A stretch of 5,919 nucleotides of DNA from Gemmatimonadota bacterium. Its GTDB lineage: Bacteria; ARS69. Each line of letters starts with the position of its first letter. Within the stretch, counting starts at the first letter, position 1. Below the pieces are notes generated by a model. The model made no database searches, was not told the DNA's origin, and was given only the letters and a program-made list of their open reading frames with translations. Shown here in pieces: positions 1 through 5,579 of this stretch. Location of the stretch: assembly GCA_021604925.1 (NCBI GenBank), contig BQJX01000211.1:1-5919 (forward strand). The letters run 5' to 3'. The position numbers were made by a program, and so were the translations under genes.

Positions 1-1642
1 GGGTGTTGTGCATTCCCGCGGACTGGAATCCGTCGGCCAGGCTGCGCACGGTCCGGCCGGTGGTGTCGTACACGCGAAGCGACATGTCGGCCGGTTGCGG
101 AATCGCCCACGAGATCCCGGCGAACTCCCGAAACGGATTGGGGCCGGACACGCGCAGGGTCAGCGCGGACGCCAACCCCGGGACCTCGGGAGTCGCGACC
201 GGCGCGCTCCAGGCGACCGCGGCCCCGGCGTTCACCAGTCCGTAGCCGGAGAAGCGATCCCACCCGGCCCCCGACTCCACGTTCACCACGTCCGTGGCAG
301 TGGCCACCAGCGCGTCGCGAACCTGCCCCGCGGTCCAGGTCGGGTTCTGCGACTTCACCAGCGCCGCCACTGCACTGACGAACGGCGTGGAGCACGAAGT
401 CCCGCCGAACCACTCCTCGTAGATGTTGTTGTAGGAAGGCGTGGGGAGAATGATCGGCGCAATCAGATCGACCGCGTCCGCGCCGTCCTGCACGGCGGAT
501 CCGTAGCTGGAACCCCACCATACCTCGTTGTCGCAGCTCACTCCGTTCGGGTCCTCGTCGACGCTCGGGCCGGTCTCGCCCGACAGCGAACTGCTTCGCT
601 TGCGTCCGTCGCAGGGCGACGCCGCGCCCGCGCACAGCACGGCGGGGTGGCTTTGCGGCAGGTACAGCTCGTCTTCGTTCCGGTTCCCGGAGGACGACAC
701 CAGCAGCAAACCGGCCTGGTCCGCGTAGTCGATCGCCGACTCGAGCAACGAATCGGACAACGTGTTGTAGAACGTCCAGCTCATGTTGGCGATGAAGGCC
801 CCGTTGTCGACCGCGTAGACCAGCCCGGCGGAGCGTTGTGAGGTGCCGGTTCCCGTTCGGATCGGGAGGATGGAGCATCCAGGCGCCACGCCGGCCGAAC
901 CGATTCCGTTGTCGGCCACCGCGCCGATGATCCCCGACACCATGGTGCCGTGTCCGCTCAGGTCCTGCGGAAACTCGTCATCGTCCTTGAGGTCCCAGCC
1001 GGGAATGTAGGTCAGGTCCGGATGATCCATGTCGATACCGCCGTCGATGACCCCGATGATGACCGACGCGTCTCCGTAGCTGCCCAGCAGCGTCCAGGCC
1101 GCTTCCACATTCGCGTCGAAACCGGGCGTGCCCACCGGGCTGCCCCCCGCATGGTTGCCGCAGGCGATGCAGTAGTCCAGCATCTGGCCGGTGTTGTGGT
1201 GGCCCCACTCGGCCCCGTAGAAGGGGTCGTTCGGGGCCGCGTCATCCGTGGAGAGGTACTCCGGCTGCGCCCATTCCACGTCGCCGTGGGTGCGCCACTC
1301 CGCGGCCAGTTGCTCCGGGTCCAGCGAAGGATCCACCTCCAGCACGAACCAGCGGGAAAGTCCCAGCGACTCCGCCAGGGCGGGACGCCGGCTCTCCGGG
1401 AGAGCCCTCTGCACACTCCGAACCCCCGCCCGGCGCTGCATCCGGCCGAGGTCCGGGTCCACGCTGCGCAGTTGGGAGTCCACCCGCCCCGGAGCGATCG
1501 CGGGGGCGGCGTCCGCCGAGAAGCGGACCAGCAGGCGGCCGGCCCGGACGAACTCGCTCATTTCGGCAAGCGCAGGCGACGAGATCAGGCCGCAAACGCA
1601 AGCGGCCGCAAACATCCATACGAATCGTCGATTCCTCGTCAT
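1..1642 (-). CDS. Exported subtilisin-like serine protease (S8 family) with C-terminal FlgD/T9SS-like module; C-terminus lies outside the window
   Basis: The reverse strand is open from 1642 to the window edge (547 codons, no stop). Residues 1-26 form a signal peptide: RNRR, then a hydrophobic stretch, then a SPALA cleavage site. Residues about 35-130 look like an I9/fervidolysin-type propeptide (GRLLVRF to DVEWAQPEYL). The S8 catalytic domain follows: Asp200 in VIDGGIDMDHPDL, His231 in SGHGTMVSGI, oxyanion Asn320 in SSSGN and nucleophile Ser416 in GGTSCSTPF. All key residues are present, so an active secreted endopeptidase is predicted. Residues about 495-547 begin an Ig-like FlgD/T9SS-type module (SGPNPFR, VYDTTGRTVRSL), cut by the window edge. 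Oddities are a Cys-x-x-Cys loop (C158, C161) before the catalytic Asp, and an acidic insertion around 344-372. In-frame ATGs upstream at 1675 and 1690 lack the strong ribosome site found before 1642. Family call is firm; the substrate is unknown. Confidence 0.93.
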   Translation of the reverse strand, partial: MTRNRRFVWMFAAACVCGLISSPALAEMSEFVRAGRLLVRFSADAAPAIAPGRVDSQLRSVDPDLGRMQRRAGVRSVQRALPESRRPALAESLGLSRWFVLEVDPSLDPEQLAAEWRTHGDVEWAQPEYLSTDDAAPNDPFYGAEWGHHNTGQMLDYCIACGNHAGGSPVGTPGFDANVEAAWTLLGSYGDASVIIGVIDGGIDMDHPDLTYIPGWDLKDDDEFPQDLSGHGTMVSGIIGAVADNGIGSAGVAPGCSILPIRTGTGTSQRSAGLVYAVDNGAFIANMSWTFYNTLSDSLLESAIDYADQAGLLLVSSSGNRNEDELYLPQSHPAVLCAGAASPCDGRKRSSSLSGETGPSVDEDPNGVSCDNEVWWGSSYGSAVQDGADAVDLIAPIILPTPSYNNIYEEWFGGTSCSTPFVSAVAALVKSQNPTWTAGQVRDALVATATDVVNVESGAGWDRFSGYGLVNAGAAVAWSAPVATPEVPGLASALTLRVSGPNPFREFAGISWAIPQPADMSLRVYDTTGRTVRSLADGFQSAGMHNT

Positions 1643-1647
1643 CCGGA

Positions 1648-1654
1648 CCTCCCC
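1648..1654 (-). promoter_or_regulatory. Ribosome binding site deciding the protease start
   Basis: On the minus strand GGGGAGG lies 5 nt before the ATG at 1642. It is an almost ideal Shine-Dalgarno sequence, and it places the signal peptide exactly at the N-terminus. This is why 1642 is chosen over the in-frame ATGs at 1675 and 1690. Confidence 0.8.
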
Positions 1655-1744
1655 ACCTCGGGATTCGTGTTTCATGGATGGTTTGTGCATGGATTGTTGC
1701 ACGCGTTCTGAATTCCAAGCGGGGGGGCGGTTCCGTCGGCCTAC

Positions 1745-1750
1745 ATGATA
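1745..1750 (-). promoter_or_regulatory. Weak candidate -10 element for the protease gene
   Basis: The minus strand reads TATCAT here (5 of 6 matches to TATAAT), about 103 nt upstream of the protease ATG. The position 17 nt further upstream (1768-1773) reads TTCGAG, a poor -35 box, and it overlaps the hairpin at 1764-1779. If real, this would give the protease its own promoter in the 185-nt gap. Based on one hexamer only. Confidence 0.25.
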
Positions 1751-1763
1751 GCACGTGGACCGC

Positions 1764-1779
1764 ACCTCTCGAAAGAGGT
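1764..1779 (-). other. Perfect inverted repeat with UUCG loop in the intergenic gap
   Basis: On the minus strand ACCTCT-TTCG-AGAGGT forms a 6-bp stem with a TTCG tetraloop. It begins about 48 nt after the stop codon of the sugar dehydrogenase-like gene. No T-run follows in the direction of transcription, so it is not a canonical intrinsic terminator. It could be a 3'-end processing or attenuation hairpin, or an operator overlapping the weak promoter of the protease gene. Confidence 0.45.
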
Positions 1780-1827
1780 CGGAAGGAATTTTCGTTCTCC
1801 TACCGGTTTGCTGGAATCCAAAACGCG

Positions 1828-3321
1828 TTACCGCAATCGGGTCACTCGCACGGTCGAGCTGCGATCGCCCGAAGCAGCCCGGACAAAGTACACACCGGAC
1901 GGAACGCTCTGCAGTTCCGCGTTCGTGCCGTCCCAATGCACCGGGACCAGACCCGCCGAGTGCGAACCGCTCAGCAGTCGACGCATCAGGCGGCCGCTAC
2001 TGTCGTAGACGGCCACGTCGACGTGTCCCGGGCGTTCGATCGCCAGCGTGAGGTCCGTGGCGTCGCGGAACGGGTTGGGGCCGGTAGAGCGGAGTCCGAA
2101 CTTCGTGGGGCGCTCCACCGAGGGAACGTCCGTGGGGTCCTGGAGGATCTTGAACACTTCCCCGTTCAGCTCCACGATGTACAGCTCTCCCGCAGCGTCC
2201 TCGCCGAAGCCGGAGATCGCCGCGATCGAGGGCGCTCCCGGGGGATCCAGTTCCGCCGTGCGATTCGTGAGGTTCGTGAGGCTGCCGCTCGTGTAGTCGA
2301 ACGAGTAGATCTGGTTGCTGCAGTAATCGGCGTAGAAGTACGTCCCTTGCAACGAAGGGATGTCCGCGCCACGGTAGACATACCCGCCAGTGATGGAGCA
2401 GGAGAACCCGTCCTGGCTGTGCGAGTACTCACGGATGGGCCATACGACGGTCGGACTGCAGGGCGGGTTCTGGTTGTAGGAATGCGTGCCTTCCCAGCAT
2501 CGCCAGCCGTAGTTCTCGCCGCCGGTGCTGGCCGCCGGCTGGAAGCTGACTTCCTCCCAGGTCTGCTGCCCCACGTCGCCGATGTACATGTCACCCGTGA
2601 GGCGATCAAAGCTCCAGCGGTACGGATTCCGCAAGCCGTACGCCCAGATCTCGTCGAGGAATCCCGCGTTGCCGACGAACGGATTGGTGGGGGGAATGGC
2701 GTAGTTGTTGTTGGCGTCGCCCGGGAAGTCGTCGCCGTGCGGATCGATCCGCAGCATCTTGCCCAGGTACTCCTGGCCGTTCTGCGCGTTGTTGGGCTGG
2801 TCGCCGCCGCCGCCGCCGTCGCCGAGGCCGATGTACAGGTAGCCGTCCGGGCCGAAGTCGATCTGCCCGCCGTTGTGGTTCCAGTCGTCCTGCGGCTTGC
2901 GGAAGACCTCGTGGCCGCTGGCCGCATCGGCGCTGTCCGGATCCGAGGACGCGGTGAACCGCATGATGCGCGAGCGATCCAGTCCCGCTCCGGGCGGATC
3001 GTAGATGAAGTACACGTAGAAGTAGCCGTTCGTATCGTAGTCCGGGTCGAAGGCAAGCCCCAGCAGCCCCTGCTCGTTGAAGGTCTCGTCCACCAGGGTC
3101 TGGATATCCAGGAACGGCCGCGTGAGCACCGAGCCGCCCTTCAGGATCTTGATCCGACCGAGTTTCTCCACGATGAACAGACGGTCCAGATCGCCGTCCG
3201 GCGCGGTCACGTAGACCGGGCGGGTGAGGCCACTGGCCACCCGTTCGGTCGTGAGGGCGCTTTCGGCGGGGTCAGCCAGAAGCGGAATCGAGAGCATGGC
3301 AAGCAGGAGAACACGGAGCAT
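1828..3321 (-). CDS. Exported PQQ-dependent sugar dehydrogenase-family (GSDH) beta-propeller protein with C-terminal FlgD/T9SS-like module
   Basis: A 497-residue protein; all numbers count from the ATG at 3321. Residues 1-22 are a signal peptide (MLRVLLLAMLSIPLL, cleavage near AESA), so it acts outside the cytoplasm. Residues about 24-392 carry glucose/sorbosone dehydrogenase propeller signatures in order: LTRPVYV, RLFIVEKLGRIKIL, EQGLLGLAFDPDYDTNGYFYVY (84-105), WNHNGGQIDFGPDGYLYIGLGDGG with candidate active-site His149, GKMLRID, YGLRNPYRWSFD with Arg231-Asn232 as in PQQ-contacting positions, IGDVGQQTWEEV, NYGWRCWEG, SITGGYVYRG and FGEDAAGELYIVE. Known members oxidise aldose sugars with PQQ, but many homologues have no known substrate. 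Residues about 405-497 are an Ig-like module (STGPNPFR, VAVYDSSGRLMRRLL, PVHWDG, SGVYFVRA) used for secretion or surface anchoring. An in-frame GTG at 3381 would add 20 residues, but has no properly spaced ribosome site and would bury the signal peptide. Confidence 0.92.
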   Translation of the reverse strand: MLRVLLLAMLSIPLLADPAESALTTERVASGLTRPVYVTAPDGDLDRLFIVEKLGRIKILKGGSVLTRPFLDIQTLVDETFNEQGLLGLAFDPDYDTNGYFYVYFIYDPPGAGLDRSRIMRFTASSDPDSADAASGHEVFRKPQDDWNHNGGQIDFGPDGYLYIGLGDGGGGGDQPNNAQNGQEYLGKMLRIDPHGDDFPGDANNNYAIPPTNPFVGNAGFLDEIWAYGLRNPYRWSFDRLTGDMYIGDVGQQTWEEVSFQPAASTGGENYGWRCWEGTHSYNQNPPCSPTVVWPIREYSHSQDGFSCSITGGYVYRGADIPSLQGTYFYADYCSNQIYSFDYTSGSLTNLTNRTAELDPPGAPSIAAISGFGEDAAGELYIVELNGEVFKILQDPTDVPSVERPTKFGLRSTGPNPFRDATDLTLAIERPGHVDVAVYDSSGRLMRRLLSGSHSAGLVPVHWDGTNAELQSVPSGVYFVRAASGDRSSTVRVTRLR

Positions 3322-3327
3322 GCGGAT

Positions 3328-3334
3328 CTTCCTC
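3328..3334 (-). promoter_or_regulatory. Ribosome binding site for the GSDH-family gene
   Basis: The minus strand reads GAGGAAG, ending 6 nt before the ATG at 3321. It supports that ATG, with the signal peptide at the N-terminus, over the upstream GTG at 3381. Confidence 0.65.
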
Positions 3335-3408
3335 GGATGTAGGACACAAGTGACGGAGCCGGCGACGCCCCATCTTACCACCCTCTTCCCGGGAACACTC
3401 GGTTCGGC

Positions 3409-3437
3409 TTGACACTAGACATCTGTCTAGTTATCCT
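3409..3437 (+). promoter_or_regulatory. Sigma70-type promoter of the imuA-imuB-dnaE2 cassette
   Basis: A consensus -35 TTGACA (3409-3414) is followed, after an optimal 17-nt spacer, by the -10 hexamer TATCCT (3432-3437; 4 of 6 matches to TATAAT). Standard geometry puts the transcript start at about A3444, only 3 nt before the imuA ATG at 3447. The spacer is occupied by the palindrome at 3414-3431, so a bound repressor would block RNA polymerase. A near-perfect -35 with a moderate -10 under a tight operator fits an inducible gene. Confidence 0.75.
3414..3431 (+). promoter_or_regulatory. 18-bp perfect palindrome in the promoter spacer: probable SOS (LexA-type) operator
   Basis: ACTAGACA-TC-TGTCTAGT has 8-bp arms that are exact reverse complements. 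It starts on the last base of the -35 box and ends one base before the -10 box. ImuA-imuB-dnaE2 cassettes are LexA-controlled in many bacteria, so an SOS repressor is the leading candidate. The site is not the GTTC-N7-GTTC (Alphaproteobacteria), TGTTC-N4-GAACA or E. coli CTGT-N8-ACAG box. By hand it agrees at 13 of 17 positions with the degenerate Myxococcus LexA consensus as I recall it (CTRHAMRYBYGTTCAGS). Palindromes of this shape are also used by TetR-family repressors, and no regulator gene is in the window to decide. Confidence 0.72.
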
Positions 3438-3446
3438 GCCGGGACC

Positions 3447-4058
3447 ATGAATTCCTCTCTTCGGATCGCTCGCACACTCACTTTCCCAGGCGCGGAACCC
3501 ACCCCGGAACTGCCCCCCGGACTCCTGGTCGAGTTCTCGGGGGACCGGGAAACCGCAAGGCTCAGTTCCGCCGCGTCGGCCCTGCGCCGGGCGCAACAGC
3601 AAGGCGAAACCACCGCCTGGGTCCAACCGGAACTGGGGTCCCTGTATCCCCCGGACCTGGCGGAGGCCGGCGTGGATCTGGACCGGTTGATCGTTATCCG
3701 GGTCCCCGCCAGCTTCGGTACCGCCGGCCTGTCCAAGGCCACGGAGATGCTCGCGCGTTCGGGTGCGTTCGGCTACCTCGTCGTGGATCTCCGCGAGGTC
3801 TCGCTTCGCCTGCCTCCTTCCTGGCAGGGAAAACTGCTGGGGGCCGCGCGGGACCATGGCAGCCGGATCCTCTTCCTCACCTCCAAGTCATCCGGTACGG
3901 AATCGGTCGGCTCGCTCGTGGGACTCCGCATCGAGCCGCGGCGTGTTCGCTTTGCCCCGGGAAGATTCGCCATTGAACACCACGTGTTGAAGAACAAACC
4001 GGGGCTTCCCTTTTCGGAAGCCACCGAGCATCGACGCGCGCCCTGGGGACTGCGGTGA
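3447..4058 (+). CDS. imuA: ImuA-like RecA-fold protein of the inducible mutagenesis cassette
   Basis: A 203-residue cytoplasmic protein, first gene of the cassette. RecA-core-like features in order: LLVEFSGDRETARLSSAASAL (about 26-46) where RecA has its Walker A loop; TAWVQPELGSLYPPDLAEAGVDLDRLIVIRVP (56-87), characteristic of ImuA/RecA-like partners; FGYLVVDLREV (108-118), a Walker B-like strand with Asp114; SRILFLTSK (139-147); and a conserved tail RIEPRRVRFAPGRFAIEHHVLKNKPGLP (161-188). No GxxxxGK[ST] is present, so ATP binding in the RecA manner is unlikely, and a structural role in the mutasome is inferred. RecA itself is about 350 residues; this is the shorter ImuA-type core. ATG 3447 is the first usable start, has no Shine-Dalgarno sequence, and lies about 3 nt from the predicted transcript start. 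The pairing with imuB and dnaE2 makes the assignment strong. Confidence 0.87.
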   Translation: MNSSLRIARTLTFPGAEPTPELPPGLLVEFSGDRETARLSSAASALRRAQQQGETTAWVQPELGSLYPPDLAEAGVDLDRLIVIRVPASFGTAGLSKATEMLARSGAFGYLVVDLREVSLRLPPSWQGKLLGAARDHGSRILFLTSKSSGTESVGSLVGLRIEPRRVRFAPGRFAIEHHVLKNKPGLPFSEATEHRRAPWGLR

Positions 4059-4060
4059 GG
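4057..4060 (+). promoter_or_regulatory. Ribosome binding site of imuB, overlapping the imuA stop codon
   Basis: GAGG lies 7 nt before the imuB ATG at 4068 and shares bases with the imuA TGA (4056-4058). Ribosomes ending imuA would sit on the imuB initiation region, which favours translational coupling. It also fixes the imuB start at 4068; the next in-frame Met is residue 66. Confidence 0.65.
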
Positions 4061-4067
4061 TTGAGAA

Positions 4068-5579
4068 ATGCAAACGTCTCTCTTTGCGCCCAAGGCGCCG
4101 GACATTGCCTGCGTGGACATCCCGGCGTTCCCGTTGCAACTCGTCCTGCGCCGGCACCCGGAGTGGAAAAACGATCCCGTGGTTCTCGTGGAAGAGGATC
4201 GGCCCACCGCCGAGATCCTGTGGGCCAATCGTCCCGCCCGGGACCTGCGCATCCGTCGCGGCATGAAGTTCGCGCAGGCCCAGTCACTGGTGGCGCGCCT
4301 CCACGGAGAAGTGGTTTCCCCGGATGCCGTTTCGGAGGCCGTCGGTGAACTGCTGCAGATCCTTCTGCAACTCACTCCGAACGTGGAGCCGGACGAGGGC
4401 GCGCCCGGACTGTTCTGGCTGGACCCCCGGGGACTGGCCCCGCTCTACGGAGACCTGGAAACCTGGGCGCAACTGGTCCATGAGCGAGTGAGGGAACGGG
4501 ATCTCGTCAATTCGGTAGTGGTGGGCTGGCAGCGGGGAACCGCCTTTGCGATTGCCCGCACCCGCACCGGCGTTCGCCTGCTGGCGGATCCGGAAACCGA
4601 AACCCGGGAGGCCGCCGGGGTTTCGTTGACCCGTTTGGGTCTCTCCCCCGCCCTGCTTCGGTCCATGGCGGTGCTGGGCGTGAAAACGCTGGGGGACTTT
4701 GCGGCCCTTCCTTCCGCGGGCCTCCGGCTTCGCTACGGCGAAGAAGCCGCGCGCCTGCACTCGATCGCTTCGGGAGAGGCGTGGATTCCCTTTCGCGCCC
4801 GCTTTCCGGACAAGCCGCCGCGCGTGGAGATTCCCCTGGAACCTCCGGACAACGATCACACCCGTCTGCTGTTCGGAATGAAGAGCGCGCTGCATCCGTT
4901 GCTGGACGACCTGGCGCGCCGGGACAAGGGCGTGACCGCCCTGCACATCACCCTGGATCTGGACCACGCGCCTTCCCACGAGGAACGGATAGAAACCGCA
5001 TCGCCCACCCTGGACGTCACGCGGCTCCTGGATCTTGTCCGCCTTCGTCTCACCCATCTCCAGTTGGCGGCCGCCGTGGAGCGGATGGTTCTGGTCCTGG
5101 AGACAAGATCCGTATCTCCGCAACAGGCCGACTGGGTCCGGAAGGAACCGCGGCGAAACCTTCGCGACCTGGCCAACGCCCTGGCCCGTTTGAAGGCATC
5201 GTTCGGGCCCGAGTCCGTGGTGCGCGCGCGCATGGTGGACACGTGTTGCCCGGAAAAACGATTCCGATGGGAAGCGGCCGCCGAGGTGAACGCGCCCCGC
5301 ACCTCGACCGAGTCCGAGCACCCGACTTCCCCGCTCGTGCGCTGCGTGTACGCCGTTCCCATCCGCTTGCCGGATCCGCCGCGCCACGAGCGCGAGCGCT
5401 GGTTGGGCGGACACGGCGCGGTGGAAACCATGCTCGGGCCCGGTCGCCTTCGCACGGGCTGGTGGGAGCAGATCCAGGAGCGGGACTACTACTGGGTGGA
5501 GACCCGGACCGGCGAGATCCTGTGGGTCTTTCAGGAGAAGGCCGAGAAGCGCTGGTTCCTCCACGGGGCGGTGGACTGA
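4068..5579 (+). CDS. imuB: ImuB, inactive Y-family DNA polymerase-like mutasome scaffold
   Basis: A 503-residue protein with Y-family polymerase architecture. The palm begins ACVDIPAFPLQLVLRRHP (14-31), with Asp17 where active enzymes have the first catalytic Asp. The second motif reads PGLFWLDPRGLAPLYG (113-128), where active enzymes have S-x-D-E; the Asp-Glu pair aligns with Gly-Leu, so catalysis is not expected. A helix-hairpin-helix thumb follows (LSPALLRSMAVLGVKTLGDFAALP, 192-215), then a little-finger-like region (250-350). The tail DYYWVETRTGEILWVFQEKAEKRWFLHG (473-500) is the conserved ImuB C-terminus. In known systems ImuB binds the beta sliding clamp, ImuA and DnaE2 at lesions. QTSLF at residues 2-6 matches the clamp-binding pentapeptide, whereas the usual internal site appears degraded to QQADWV (352-357). 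The gene starts 9 nt after imuA, and its stop overlaps the dnaE2 start by one base. Confidence 0.93.
   Translation: MQTSLFAPKAPDIACVDIPAFPLQLVLRRHPEWKNDPVVLVEEDRPTAEILWANRPARDLRIRRGMKFAQAQSLVARLHGEVVSPDAVSEAVGELLQILLQLTPNVEPDEGAPGLFWLDPRGLAPLYGDLETWAQLVHERVRERDLVNSVVVGWQRGTAFAIARTRTGVRLLADPETETREAAGVSLTRLGLSPALLRSMAVLGVKTLGDFAALPSAGLRLRYGEEAARLHSIASGEAWIPFRARFPDKPPRVEIPLEPPDNDHTRLLFGMKSALHPLLDDLARRDKGVTALHITLDLDHAPSHEERIETASPTLDVTRLLDLVRLRLTHLQLAAAVERMVLVLETRSVSPQQADWVRKEPRRNLRDLANALARLKASFGPESVVRARMVDTCCPEKRFRWEAAAEVNAPRTSTESEHPTSPLVRCVYAVPIRLPDPPRHERERWLGGHGAVETMLGPGRLRTGWWEQIQERDYYWVETRTGEILWVFQEKAEKRWFLHGAVD

Noticed and set aside
8..841. 277-codon open frame on the plus strand opposite the protease
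   Set aside because: The minus-strand frame encodes a complete S8 catalytic triad; this frame is low-complexity Arg/Gly/Val.
1721..1727. Run of seven G bases in the intergenic gap
   Set aside because: A single G-run with no further G-tracts spaced for a quadruplex and no clear role.
2802..2820. GCC/CGC trinucleotide run
   Set aside because: It encodes the Gly-rich loop after the GLGDGG motif, which is Gly-rich in GSDH-family proteins generally; not an independent repeat element.
2166..3056. 296-codon minus-strand frame inside the GSDH-family gene
   Set aside because: It is a frame-shifted reading of the same DNA, almost all Arg/Thr/Ser/Ala, with no family signature.
1678..3342. 554-codon open frame on the plus strand opposite the GSDH-family gene
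   Set aside because: The minus-strand frame contains ordered family motifs and a signal peptide; this one is repetitive Val/Arg/Ala shadow sequence.
3372..3377. TAAGAT on the minus strand as a -10 box for the GSDH-family gene
   Set aside because: Only 4 of 6 matches and no acceptable -35 hexamer at 16-18 nt; not enough to call a promoter.
3322..3381. 20-residue N-terminal extension of the GSDH-family protein from a GTG at 3381
   Set aside because: It has no properly spaced ribosome site and would place a polar stretch before an otherwise standard signal peptide that starts at the ATG at 3321.
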